Assembly (NCBI GenBank): GCA_022478985.1 | Contig: JAKSZP010015876.1 | Coordinates: 124,001-188,000, forward strand | Source: Massospora cicadina | Taxonomy: Eukaryota > Entomophthoromycota > Entomophthoromycetes > Entomophthorales > Entomophthoraceae | Reading direction: 5' to 3' | Length of the DNA stretch: 64,000 nt | Part shown: one piece after another, positions 33,301-45,143 of the stretch | Position numbering within the stretch: the first letter of the stretch is position 1 | Layout: every line of letters begins with the position of its first letter | Translations under genes and position numbers: made by a program | Notes under the pieces: generated by a model | The model's input: the letters and a program-made list of their open reading frames with translations, nothing else | Databases searched by the model: none | What the model was told of the DNA's origin: nothing

Positions 33301-34500
33301 TAAATAAGTGACTAATGGTCCATGAGCACGCCCACTGTATGCTTTGCACTTTTTAACAGGTACTTTCAATGCATTAGCGACCAGGAAACAGCATCCAAAA
33401 CTTTATTAAAAATGATTATGAGTGCTACGTGGCACTAAACTTCTTCTTAAGTACGTCACAAGGTGTTATTTCCCCTCATGCTTTTGAAGAAGTACAGCAC
33501 CAACCACAGTATTTTAGGAAGTGCAAGCCACAATAAAAGGCCTGTCCTCATCTGTATTAAAATTAAGGAGGTGGTGGTGAAAACCTCCTTTATTGCCTCA
33601 AACGTTTGCTGACATTCTGAAGTCTAAAAATTGGAGCGTTCTTGCCTTTGAGGAGGTTAAGGGGAGAGGCCAGCTCAAAGTTAGCTGGTGAAAACTTTTT
33701 AAAAAATGTATTGACCCTAAGAAGCTACAGTTTTTTCTGTGTTACTGGGGTGGGCCACTAGTTAATGGCCTCCAATGTAGAATGTGGATGGCGTGGCCAT
33801 ATTTTAGGATGACATTACCAAAAGAACTTAATACATTTTTTAAAAAATCGCAAAGATGTTTATCAACAAGGCCAGCTTTGTGTAGCTGTTGTCAATGCTA
33901 TTAAATTCTTACTATGCTGTTCATCATTGGGCGAGTGTATTAGGATGTCATCCATGAAAACAATAGTACTAGAGGATCTAAGGTCCCCTAAAGCATCATC
34001 AATTTGGCTCTGGAAAATTGTCAGAGCAATCTTCAGACCAAAGGGCATGACCTTAAACTGGTATATTCCACACCATGTGTGGACTGCTGTCAGACACTCC
34101 TGGTCAAAAATGACCTGCCCCTGATGTAAAGTGCTCTTTAGATCAAGTTTTGAGATACCCTTTGACTTTGAAGTTGTATAGAAAATTCCTTCCTATAAGG
34201 ATAAGGGATAAGAATCCAAGATAGTCCATTGTTCAAGTGTTCATAGTCCACACATGGTCTCAAGGTACCATCAGGCTTTTGGGCAAGCATGACAGGAGAG
34301 AACAAAGGGGAAGTTTTCATAACCATCCACCCCCTAGTTACCATGTCATTAATCCACATCTTTAGCACCTGGTCTTCTTCAGCTGTGTATGGATAAAGTT
34401 AAAGTTAATCTTATACGATCCACTGTTAACTGAAACTCAGATCAAATTCTGAGTGACTTGGCAGCTTATTGGCCCCATCCATGTCAAAAATTGAATTAGA
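33301..34500 (-). pseudogene. Element E reverse transcriptase and RNase H
   Basis: RT begins LPSHSEFDLSF near 34430, followed by DQVLKMWINDMVTRGWM, LAQKPDGTLRPCVDYEHLN (34225-34280), MPFGLKIALTIFQSQID (34048 downward) and the catalytic box FMDDILIHS (33940-33960), where both Asp codons are kept. The connection region appears near 33780-33850 (VISK-like, FLGS). RNase H is readable near 33430-33560 (RPFIVAC, VVGAVLLQKHEG). Many frame changes. The motifs are closer to C and D than to A or B. Confidence 0.7.
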
Positions 34501-34775
34501 GGGGGCAAGGACAAGGGGCAAAGTAGGCAGCTCAGGCACTATACATGTAGAAAATATTACACAGTTGCCGCCACAGAATTTCATGTTGCTAAGTTGAGAA
34601 GAAGAGAAATTTTTAGAGTGAGTATTGGATGTGGTGGCTAACATATTTCGCTCCAATAAATACTTACAGATTGCGGCGCCAACATCCTACCCCCAAAATT
34701 AACAGGTATACTAATTCTTTGATTTCTACTAAGTGAGCTATAAATTCACATATGTGGGTTACAAAACGCAAGTGT

Positions 34776-34970
34776 TTACATAGAAGGAGTGTGATTATAG
34801 GGATCCAAGATTCCCAAAAAGACTGAGAAACCAGAGGTAGCTAGAAGATTTAAATCTTGAACCACATTAAGGTCAAAGTAAACCCCTATGGCATCAGTAT
34901 CCACCAAAGAAGTCTCTTTTACCATCCGTTGGCCTACCAAAATTTGTTTGAGAAAAAAAAGTAAATACAA
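34776..34970 (-). pseudogene. Element E aspartic protease fragment
   Basis: A 64-codon frame with KETSLVDTDAIGVYFDLN. The active-site D-T-G-A is changed to D-T-D-A, and the usual downstream LN(L)-type residues follow. The position before RT supports the call. Confidence 0.5.
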
Positions 34971-34989
34971 TTAGATTTATTTAACTTGT

Positions 34990-36524
34990 TAAGGGAATAA
35001 AGGTTGAATCAGCATTTTTAAACTAAGAATTTTGGCAACCTTTATGATATCTTTTGAGAAACAGAGTAAGCATAGCTGCTGTCTGAGCACAAGAAAAATG
35101 CTCACTCAGGATCATCAGGGTCTGATAAGTCGCACTTTTAAAAAATCCTCATAGAGTAGATCCATGCGACGCTTCTCTTCCATCTGATGGATAAGTGAAA
35201 TGCGAGTAGATCAACATTGAATATGCAGGGTCTATGGGAATTACAATCATCCCAAAGGGGCGTTTAAAATATCAGTAAAGGGGGAAGTCCTCATAGTGAG
35301 ACTGGGCCAAATGGACCATTATGGTTTCTCAATACCCCCTGGGTGGGGTAGGGCAGGCCTCAGGGTAATATCCAAGTTCCATGTAGTGAGGGTTTGACTT
35401 CATATGCTTATACTCTTTGACACTATTTGTGCTTGTAGAAGCACATGGTGCCATAGTCAAGAGCGTTGGGTGCATCCCCTCTACACAGGAACCCAGTATG
35501 GTACTAACTGGATTCTCCTTGTTGTCAAATATTAGCACCTGGATGCATCCTAATGCAAATAAACTAGTGGAGTGTGACAAACTCAGAATGCTTACAGAAA
35601 TTGAGGGATGAAAAAGGGATGTGATTTGGGTATCAAAAGCTGAAATGAGCCGCTGTATGATGGTAACAGTATTATTCTACAGACAACTGTTAAGGGGCAC
35701 TTTAAGTGGAAAGAGAAGTGTGGGTTGGTGAGAGATTTTTTAAGGTCAGGAGATCTTAAGCCCACAACTTCACCGCTCTATACATTTGGGTTATAATGTT
35801 ACAATCCCATCATGTTAAAGAAATACATGGTTTACTTTGAGGTTGCTGCTAGGTCCCACAAGTGCAGCCACAGTCCGCAAGTCAACGCTGGTTTCAAGGT
35901 TTTGTGAGTGGCTCTGTTGTAGGGAGCTGGAAAAGGTCCAATCTAGGGAACTTTATCCAAGTTCCCATTTAACCTATTGAAATAACCAAAAATGAAAGGT
36001 TTTCAATAATTTTTTTACAAACAAAAGGGAAAACTTGATAAAGGAACAACAATACCCTACCATCAGCAGGGTGCAGGGTTTTATGTTGTGATGGGGAGAG
36101 CTTCTAAGCTGAACCACATTAGTAGGTAATGGTTTCTAATTTTAAACTGTTAATTAAAGGGTAAAATTCCAATTTCTCCTAGATAGTATAGACTGACATC
36201 TTCTAAATATTCTTGGGTCATTTTTCCTAAATTATGAACGTCTAAAATTGCTTTTTAAAATTTTGGATTGATGTTAGGTGATTACTTGCTTTCATTTTTT
36301 TTCTCGCCGACTTTATGCCCAAATTTGTCTTAATAAGTAAGTTTCTGCAAATCAGAATGACTTCAGAGTGAGCCCTTATTTAAGCAGGAAATGTGGACCT
36401 TGGTATGAGAGCTTCTTAAAAATTCCAAAGTCTGCACAGAGTATTTTATTTTCTTAATAAAAAACCTGCAGACTTTGAGACTTGAACTTGCTTTTACTGA
36501 CGGGTGGATGGTTAAGTTTGATGG
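34990..36524. other. Region between E and the D array
   Basis: Probably E gag and 5' end. A minus-strand frame at 35329-35580 is Ser/Thr-rich without a zinc knuckle. No LTR border or gene can be supported. Confidence 0.3.
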
Positions 36525-37183
36525 TGTAACCCTTATGGCTTATTTGGTAATTTCCCATTTTTAGAACAAGAAGGGGGAGAAGCCAGCGGCTGTCCTCCTC
36601 ATTATCATGGGTGAATCAGTTGTGTGGTAGAATGAGGTGGGTGACAACTTATCTCTTGAAGATCTTATTATTTTCCCTTATGTTAACTACTCATAAAGTT
36701 GTTATGAAAAATTCAGGGTGTTTGTGGGGAAGTGGCAGCAGCTAGGGGTCTCCGTTAGCAGAGTGTTAGCCACAATCCTCTCCCTTAGAATGTTGTCTCT
36801 GGCAGTTCAAATACCACTGATATATGTAAATTGTAGTCTGCCAAAATTTAAGTAAATTTGTTTAAGGTGTGGGAATTCCATCCGCTGTGGCTCGTCATCA
36901 TCATAAATTATAAGCCCATCCATGATAGGTACATGTGCAAAAAAACCCCTTCCTAACACAGTGGAGCCAGCCATATGTGGCCCAGCTGTGGGTGCATCCA
37001 GTCACACCCATAGAAAGAAGCGCCAATCCACCAAGTGAAATCACGTTGGGAGGGAGAAGTTGGTAAAAATTTGAGCATGAGTCAGCTGGCCATGGCGGGA
37101 TCAAACCAGCGTCATAGGATTCCAGGCAGCCAATATGGCGCAGTCGAAAATTGTGAAATTATTTTTGTAGTAAATGAAATCAT
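36525..37183 (+). repeat. D-array LTR 1 (5' LTR of D1)
   Basis: About 659 bp, TGTAACCC...ATCAT. It aligns with 49485-50124 and 55632-56295. A TTGGGTCCCC sequence follows directly and is the likely primer-binding site (ACA|TGGGTCCCC in LTR 3). The left neighbour is GATGG. Confidence 0.75.
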
Positions 37184-37339
37184 TTGGGTCCCCAATTTTT
37201 TGTGTGTTAATAAGGCAGCGGACCCTGACAAGTTCTGCTGTCACTCCATTTTTACCATTTTCTACTCTTTAGAAATTACAATAGGAGATAATCCCTAAAA
37301 AAGGTTCTATTTTAACTGCTAATTTTAGCAGTCTTCCTG

Positions 37340-38300
37340 ATATCTAAAAATCATGATTTTAAATTTTAGGGGTCATTGGCTAGTGCTTGCAGCTGCCTTT
37401 CTCTTATCTTATGCATTAATATGTATGGTTTACCAAAGGTATTCTGGATGTGGTTCTATATACTTATTCACCCAGAGTTCCATGCCAGTCTTATTATTAG
37501 CACACTCCTTGACATAGAGGAGCGATCTAAATTATCATTTTTCTACATCCTGTCTTATGGGTGGGGTGCTGCGTTGGTTTGGCTCAAGAACAGACGGTTA
37601 AACTGTTGGCTAGGTTAATATATGCCAACAGGCTGGCCCATTCATGAGATCATAGTTTTTATGCTGTCTTTTAAACATCTTTTTTGGCCCAAAAAACATT
37701 AGGGCCTACCCCCAGGTTGAGTGAATGAGGACTGGGTTTTCCCCTTTTTTATCAAGAGGGAAGGCAAAAATAGGTTGCAAGCGTGGGATTGTTTTTTTCT
37801 AGTGGTTTCTGATCCAGCCTCTATCCCGCCATTGTGGGTTCTGAGGCTTGTATTCTTGCAGTTGACACTGCCATTTTGATGGAGCAGGCGTTGCAAAATC
37901 TCTGGTGCACTAGTTGTCCATGGCAGAAGTGGCAGAGTTTGAGTATGTTTAGATGGTTTTGGACATAGCCTCTGTTTCCTGAGAACATACTGGAAGATTG
38001 TTCAGTGGACATTTCTTCCCTCCTGAGTGCATCTTGCATTTTGGCTTAGAAACAAAATCAGGCTTAATTTCTGTTACTGGTTAAGATACAGTTGGGCGCT
38101 CATGTAGTCTCCATTGAGCTATTGTGGATAGGGAGCCTCCGGAACTTGATGAGTTTGCAGGTTGCTCAGGGGTTGAGCTCAATTTGGATTTAGGGTCCTC
38201 AGTTTAAAGTGTGTCATCAGCCTTGATAACCTGTTACCAGATGTGATGCCTGGTACCATTTTTTAGTAAAGGGTTTGGCTTCTGTGATTAGTATACCGCG
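37340..38300 (+). pseudogene. D1 gag and protease remnants
   Basis: The gag start is recognised by comparison with D2 and D3: VFWMWFYILIHPEFHASLII (from about 37435) matches FWLEFWVFTHPEFQ of D2. After frame breaks, the protease region near 38085-38160 reads VKIQLGAHVVSIELL and then SLRNLMSLQVAQG, aligned with D2, where VLVDT precedes the break. No zinc knuckle seen. The 5' half of this gag carries many stops. Confidence 0.6.
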
Positions 38301-39800
38301 GTGCCAAACTTTTGTTTCCTACTATCCTAAAAGCTGCTTGGTGGTTGTGGCAGCAAGTTTTTATTGGCTTGGAGCCCAACATTTTGCCGTTTAAGAATCC
38401 CCATGCAAGGGACGAAACTTTGCTGATTAATACTTTCTCTCCAGTTGGTGCTGTGGGGTCATTTGCTTCAACGCTGTCCCTCAAAGCGCTTCCAGAAGAG
38501 TTTCCATCTAGCTTGGCCCGGTTCCAGGACATTTTTAACAAAAAACTTAATTGTCTTCCTGCCCACTCTTAGTATGATCTGTTCTTCCTCTTGGAAGTAA
38601 ATGTTATCACCACAACTGTCCCAAGTACCCTTATACAGAACGGGAAGACAAGGCCCTGGAGATGTGCACAAATATCATGGCTGCAAGGGCTGGATTTACT
38701 ATGATTTCCTCACCAATCACCTCTCCCATTGTTTTTGATCAGAAAGCTGATGGCGTCTTGAAGCTCTGCGTGGATTATGGGCAATTAAATAACATTATGG
38801 CTCAAAATTTTTATCCCATTCCCCTTGAGCAGAGATTAGCTAGGAGATTGTGAATTTCTGGATGCTTTCAAGATCAATTTAATGAATGTTTTAACCATAT
38901 TTGGATAACAGAGGGTAAGTAGTGGCTTATGGTAGTTTGTAAGCGTAGAGGGATCTTCCAGTTCCGCGTGATGTTACTAATCTTAAGAAACGCTCCAGCC
39001 ACATTCCAGCAGATGATCATTGATGAGCTTTAAAACTTTTAGTTCACCTGTGCAGCGGCATATATAGATGACATTTTCGTGCATTCCTTACTCCCAAGAA
39101 GCATGAGAAGACCTGAGAGCATTGCTAGAGGCGTTGCACAAAGTCAACCTCTATATGAAACCCTCTAAATATAATTTTTTAGGGATGAGGTTACCTTCCT
39201 TGGTAATTTGGTTCTGAATGATGGGTATGCATTCCTCCCAGCAAGCTCAAGGATATTCTCTTGTGACCTACCCCTACAACTCAGAAGCAGTTTGGACCTT
39301 CTTGTGCACCATTATATTTTTAAAGAATTCATCCCCCTCTCACAGCAGGGCGCACCACTGCATCCTCTGACGGGGAAGAATGTTCTGTTATGATGAATGG
39401 CGGAATGCCAACAGGCGTTTAATGCCTTAAAGGAGGTGTTCATGGCTACCCACTTTTCAAACACGCTGACCCCACTAAGCCTTTTATTGTAGCATGTGAT
39501 GCATTGTCAGCTTCCATGGGCGCAGCGTTGCTTCAGGAGCAGGATGGATTGGAACATCCAGTCACTTTAATTTTCGCATAAGTTTGCTTCATTAAACAGA
39601 CTTGGGCCATTTATTATAAAGAGTTGGCCGCTTTGGCATGGTCGCTTATGCATTGGCAGTACCTCCTTCAGGGCGCGCAACATGAAGTGACTGTGCAGAT
39701 GGACCATCAGGCCCTCATGTACTTCTGGAAACTGCATAAGCTGGTGCATCACTAGGCTTAGATGTATCATGATTTCTGAAGCAATAAAATTTTAGGATTA
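38301..39800 (+). pseudogene. D1 reverse transcriptase and RNase H
   Basis: RT begins LNCLPAHS near 38550, then ADGVLKLCVDYGQLN (38747-38790) and YPIPLEQ. The catalytic box AYIDDIFVHS at about 39056-39085 is intact. A thumb region with KPSKYNF-like sequence follows near 39160. RNase H starts near 39475 (KPFIVACDALSASMGAALLQ) with the catalytic Asp in CDA, and ends near 39770. Frameshifted throughout, but the catalytic Asp pairs survive. The sister copy D2 has the same layout. Confidence 0.75.
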
Positions 39801-39938
39801 TATTTGCCAAATGTTCCTTGAATGTTCTCCCTGAATTGTTAAATAGAACCCATCCTTGAATCTGACAGAGGAGGAAGGTCAAGAGCTAAACATAGTGATT
39901 CTGTCAGTCGATATTATGGCCATTACTCCTCCTGAAAA

Positions 39939-40617
39939 ATGGTGGTGGAATGGGATTTGAAGGTTATGTTGGTCGCTCAGGTATTAGCAGGTCAAATGGC
40001 CTGCATGGAGGGGTTGGAGCTGATTGATCATCTGGGGCTCATGGCACATTGGCGGACTCATCATTCATTGGCAGACATTGCAGCAAAGTTTAAATCCCAA
40101 GTGTGTGTTCTGCCCCTACTTCGTGATGAGGTAATATGGGCGCATCATGACCCTCTAGCAGTGGGTCATCCAAGTAACAAGAAATGCCTTGAATTGGTGA
40201 AGTGGACGTACAACTGGCTGTGGATCTTCAAATATTTTTCAGCATGGATTACTAGTTGCATAATGTGCGCGCAGGCGAAGTTCAATAAATCAAGTTGGAA
40301 TGGTCTTCTTTTTCCCCTGCAGCAGGATGGGGGTCCGTGGACCTCAGTATCTGTTTATTTCTTTGTTAATCTCCCCAGTTCTAATGATTTTAACCTGACT
40401 ATGGTGGTATTAGATCACTTTACCAAGTTCACCTTGTATATCCCCTGTTCATCATCAATCACCTTTGAGGAAACCGCCAAAATCTTTGTTCAACATGTCT
40501 TCTCAATGTTTGGGTTGCTGCAGGAAATCGTAAGTGACTTGGGGCCGCAGTTTACAGCGCACTTTTAAATGGTCCTTCTGTCCATATTATATTAGACTGT
40601 GTAGTTCCATTGCATAC
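39939..40617 (+). pseudogene. D1 integrase, left part up to the A3 insertion
   Basis: 209 open codons. The zinc finger is HHDPLAVGHPSNKK (40143-40184) with CIMCAQAKF (40258-40284). The core follows with GPWTSVSVYFFVNLPSSN (first Asp changed to Tyr in VYF), MVVLDHFTKFTLYIPC, and IVSDLGPQFTAHF carrying the second Asp. After a stop the sequence runs to the CATAC target site at 40613-40617. The protein resumes at 48582 with HPQSDG. Confidence 0.8.
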
Positions 40618-41191
40618 TGTTGCAATTTCGATATGACTGGACAATAATCATGGGACAGCAGGGCGGAATCCGCCAAACATAGTATCAGTTATGATTATTC
40701 AAGTGCCTCGAGATGAGGCAATCTTGTGATATAACGGGCCTTTATTGGATATAATGGGTTTATTGAATCGCCTCTATATAAGATGATAAGGCGATAAGGC
40801 GATGTCAATATTTAACAAATATGAAGTAAATCGCCTACAATTAGGGCGACAGAGGATAGAGAATAACAAAGCCAAATTTGAGGAGAATCAGAAGAATAGA
40901 ATAGCCCAAGACATGAGAAGCAGTATTGCCTGAAGCCGCTGTATATAAGCGAGATAAACGATTGAGTGAAAAAGGTTGTTTTTTAGCATAGACAAGATGG
41001 GACAGCAAAAATTAGCTGTATTTATAAAGAAATAAATAAAAGAATAGGTTGGGGCGTTTGCTCCTATTTTTAATATATTTTCAAGTGCGTCCAAAGGACT
41101 GACGATCCCCACATCGTCCATCTGTTGCTCAGTGGTTTTGACCTGTGCAAATAACATGATGGATCCTAGCGATACCATCCAAAATTATACA
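40618..41191 (+). repeat. A3 5' LTR
   Basis: 574 bp, TGTTGCA...TACA. Matches 47999-48576. It includes the tandem-like phrase gataaggcgataaggcgatg near 40786. Confidence 0.92.
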
Positions 41192-41192
41192 G

Positions 41193-41210
41193 TGGTGCTC
41201 ACTACAGGGG
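41193..41210 (+). other. A3 primer-binding site
   Basis: TGGTGCTCACTACAGGGG, identical to the B1 site at 13299-13316, one base after the LTR end. Confidence 0.85.
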
Positions 41211-41249
41211 GCCCATTAATCAACCACCTAACACTCCAGAAATCCAGTC

Positions 41250-43090
41250 ACCAGCCATGCCTTACCTAAGCTGTGTTGTTGGGGAGTCTTTCATGGAACA
41301 CTGCAACCGCTGGAAATGAGGATCTCAAAGTTACCTTAGATGCGGTGCTCAAAAACCAAGATGAAATTTTTTTGAACGAGATGCTGTCATGCACCAACTT
41401 GATAGTACATTCAGTCAAATGCAAATCTTGGGACTACAAAACAAAGAACTCGCTGAACAATTGAACAATACCACTGAGCGGCTGCAGTGTGCAGAACAAT
41501 GATTGACTAATACTTCTCTCCCTTCTCGCTGGAACAATGATGACTATCAAGAAGAGGCATCATACATGGATGACTATGACGCTGGTCGGAGCTACTATAC
41601 CCAAGATGGTAGTACCAGATATGCATATGGGTTGGAACAACAGCGCCCTCAAGTAATGGCGGTACCACCCATGGCAGAAGGTCATGCTACCCCTGAAGCG
41701 ATGGACCTTCCAACTTCCGCTACTCCAGCTCCTCATTGAGAATCCGCTTTTAGATCTCGGTCCATTCCTCAGTATGGCCCAAAACCCCATGAACGGGATG
41801 AGGAAGTTGATATTGAAAAATCACCTCCATTTGACTGCAACGGGAACATTCATGGGCTCTTCAAATGGTTTGAGTTTGTGGCAGAAGGAGCCTCTGATAG
41901 ATGGAAGGCTAAGTTGCTAATATCTGCCTTGGATGTAAGAAGCGCCGATCAGGTCACCTGTTACCTCCCAAGTAGTTCTGCCACCTATAAGGACGTAAAG
42001 GATACTGTACTCCGCCTGTTTGGGGAAACTAAAAGATGTTGCAGCGGAAAGCAGAATTATTAATGATTGGATTCCATCAAAACGAGACTCTCCTAGAGTT
42101 CGCTGATTGATTCACAACAGAATCCCATGTACTAATTGGAGCTGGGTACTTAGCGGAAGCCAACGTGTGCATTGCCATGTCCTCCGCGGTGAAGCCATAT
42201 CATGAGCTTTCTAATGTTATTTCACCACTCCTGGATGATGACGTCCCTCTGCTTAAGATTGTACAGTTTTTGCGACGCGTATCCCTTAACTTTCTGCTGC
42301 CAAATATGGAACAGAAGACTACCACTGCTACTGCACCTTCTTATTCAGGAGAATACTATCGTCTGCCTCCAGCTCCAATTAGCAGTCCTTGGACTTACTA
42401 TAACTCTGCGCCTCGTCCTCAGCTGAATTATACTCAACAGTTCGATCAGCATCAATGGGCTGGCTATGAAAATCATCAGCAACACAGTTATTGACCAGGA
42501 CCCAACCATGCCAACTGTCAACAATCAGCTTACTGACCTGGGGCTGGTTACACAAAATGACCCCAAACTTTCCAGTATGGACCCACTTATGATAATCAAG
42601 GATGTGGCTCTTATGGTGTTAACTGCTACAAATGCGATCACCCTGGTCATCTGGCAAAATTCTGCCATAATCGCTATGTGAACTACATACACCAAGATCA
42701 ATACTACTAAGGAAAAGATGGAGCGGAGTAGAGATGGGACCCTCTACCTCGGTGATACCCACTCAAAACGTCTCTGAATCAATAGTAGTATACCCTGCGA
42801 AAGTCCCTCAGTACGATGACAGAATTTTATATTAGCAGCTGGTTGGAGGAGTAAATGTAGTAACCTGAGCTCAAGCCCAGGCGGCGGCGGAAAAAGAGTA
42901 CCCTGACCAACCAAAGCCATATGCCTGTCAAATGCTTGATCAAGCATCCTCAGACCAACCTGATTCTGCCATGGATGCATCAACTCTGAAAGGAGTGAAC
43001 GTCGCCCTTCCAGTAGATGCCGTTGTCAGAGAAAACCCCCTAAGATGGTGAGGGGATAATGAATTTTCTTGGGAAAAGAGAGCCCATAAA
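41250..43090 (+). pseudogene. A3 gag
   Basis: It starts after the primer site. The early block contains DLKVTLDAVLKNQDEIFLNE, the family A gag signature, followed by an acidic Tyr-rich region (41530-41660), a capsid-like region (about 41800-42300) and a Pro/Tyr/Gln-rich region (42300-42560). A complete zinc knuckle, CYKCDHPGHLAKFC, lies near 42615-42656. A linker rich in Pro and Val leads to the protease. At least six frame changes or stops. Confidence 0.7.
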
Positions 43091-43269
43091 TGTTCACATA
43101 TTAAACAGTCAATATTCTTCTTATTCTGAGTGTACATACTGTGATATTTTTGTAGTGAAAAAAAGAGTTCGCTCTATAATAGATACTGGCGCTCCAGTCA
43201 ACATAGTGTCCACTAAATTAATGGCAAAGTTGACGTTGAAACCTGATGTGGACCATCGAATGGTTTATG
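43091..43269 (+). pseudogene. A3 aspartic protease, first part
   Basis: YSECTYCDIFVVKK, then SIIDTGAPVNIVSTKLM with an intact D-T-G-A. It is broken after HRMVY at the GGTTTATG target site of the 1.37-kb insert and resumes at 44648. Confidence 0.85.
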
Positions 43270-44639
43270 CGTCATGGAAACGGCAGAAAAAGTTTGACCA
43301 GCCTGCCAGTCAGGATGCGTGAGCACCCAAAAGCAAGCCAGAATGCCAGAGGCATTGCTGACCATATGACTTGATATGGAGCTGGGAAATGTGATACTAC
43401 GAAGTGGTGGCGTAACAACAGGGTAAGGAGTATCCCAATGGCAAACCACACTGAACCCATTCCCAACTCAGTGGTTCTCACTGCATGAGGTGGGATTACT
43501 GGGATAGTCTCTATGAGATTCTTGGCTTGAGTGGCCAACTCATTGGGGTCGATATGGAGATGGATTCTCTCTTTCCATTGTTGTATGTAGGGCCATAAGA
43601 TCCACATGTATTGGTGTCGAAATTTAACAAGAGTGGGGTTGTAGAACCAAAAGTGTCAGACTCGCTGGGCCCAATCAGTGATAGAGGGAGCCATGGTAAC
43701 CAAAAGAATTGGTAAAGCCTACCCAGAGTGCGGGGCGATGGACCACCAGGGAAATGCATCTGGGATGCGGTCAGAACGGGAAATAAAAAAAATTTAAACT
43801 TTTTTTGGAATAATTTTATTGGGTTAGGAAAGTAAGAAAATCGACCAACAATTTTCTCAGTGCCATGCAACTGATTAAATAGTGGTCAATTGGGTAGTGA
43901 CAGGATGGAGTCAGGACCCACAATTTGGCCTAACTGGCGAATTGTTTGGGAATGGGTGGTTTATTCTTTGGGAACTGACATCGCAGAATTTGGTGGCGGG
44001 CCAAGTCTCTGTCATTTTGACCTCAAATGTCTGAACCAGGGCTCAACTATGTTTCCAATGATTAGCACGATGGCATTTGGCCTGATGGGTGATGGGAATC
44101 CCCCAAGGCCATCCCTTATAGGGATGGGTCCATTTGGTTGGGAACAGGCTTGGGACAGCCAACCCGCCCACGCTCAATTGTTTAATGGTTTGTTCATTCA
44201 ACAGCAGCACATTGGGTGCAACACCTGAATTACTATCTGAGGGCTTCAAACCCTCATTGATAGCACCCAATATTTGTTCAACTGGTCTGGAGATTGAATT
44301 GGAACCATTGGGTGATCTGGCCTATATCTCATTCTTCATACTTTTACAGCCATTCAAATTTTGCGCATCATCCAGATTGCCGACCAGATTAGATCCAGCC
44401 AATTTCAATTTGATAAACTTGGCACAGATTTCACTAATTCCCCGCAACAGTTCTGCTGAGGTATGTGTGAGCATTGGGGTGGGATCCGAAGCAGACGAGC
44501 TGTTACCCTTCGCTCATCTACTATGTGAGTGAGGTCGCCCTGAGTGATGAGGGGTACCGCCATCCTCTTCCATGTCTTTTTATTCAGGAACAGGAAGATA
44601 ACCCAATCGAGAGCTAAAGGACATTCCCCAAGACTTACA
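43270..44639. mobile_element. Unclassified 1.37-kb insertion in the A3 protease
   Basis: The protease sequence is interrupted between two copies of GGTTTATG (43262-43269 and 44640-44647). A1 and A4 lack the insert, so this is a precise 8-bp target duplication. No LTR, poly(A) tail or clear terminal inverted repeat is present (CGTCATGG at the left; CTGTAAGT at the right, read inward). An 8-bp duplication is typical of hAT and some other DNA transposons. The minus strand has longer open stretches (43511-43870, 43272-43607, 44043-44270), whose products I do not recognise. It may be a non-autonomous DNA transposon. Confidence 0.75.
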
Positions 44640-44955
44640 GGTTTATGGAACTGCTGGAGCTGTAAGCACTGTCTCCGAGGGAGCTTATAGTGTGCTACCT
44701 CTGCACTTTGGGTCCATTGTCATTGTAGCTCCAGTGATTGTGCTACTAAATGAAAACTACAACCTTTTAATTGGGACCACTTTCCTGCACCATTTTGGGG
44801 ATGTCATTGATATGACGGAGGATACCCTCGCCATTCTGGGTCAGCAGATCCCAATTTACTTTACTACTAGTGGAGTACTGAAGGATCTGGTGCATATGAG
44901 CCATATCAACCTTGCCTATAGTGATGGGGTGAGGCCTGTTCGCTACCATTGACTA
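44640..44955 (+). pseudogene. A3 aspartic protease, second part
   Basis: It continues VYGTAGAVSTVSEGAY, then IVIVAPVIVLLNENYNLLIG and TTFLHHFGDVIDMTED, the second half of the retropepsin fold with its hydrophobic-G ending. An 86-codon frame is open to 44952. The equivalent in A4 lies at 60278-60571. Confidence 0.8.
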
Positions 44956-45143
44956 AAGCGCAAGACTCGGGCCCTCCCCAGCAGATATATGAATATCAAG
45001 GGATACCTCTTCAAGCGGCAGGGCCCATATCTATCTCTTTCTAGACATCAAGTCTTAGTAAACACTGAGTTAGAAGTGGAAGTGCTGAGTGGGTTATACG
45101 GGGAAGTCTTTGGCTCTATCATCAAACATGGTTTGAGCTGCAT

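Larger units (their letters stand above)
30800..35000 (-). mobile_element. Old chromovirus-like element E, split by a solo C LTR
   Basis: Minus-strand pol fragments occur in correct order from high to low coordinate: protease near 34780-34970, RT near 33780-34500, RNase H near 33320-33680, a low-complexity linker near 33000-33110, the integrase zinc finger near 31650-31800 and the integrase core near 31340-31640. A C-family solo LTR with its own duplication interrupts the linker. No LTR pair of its own was found, and gag is not recognisable, so both borders are open. Confidence 0.65.
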
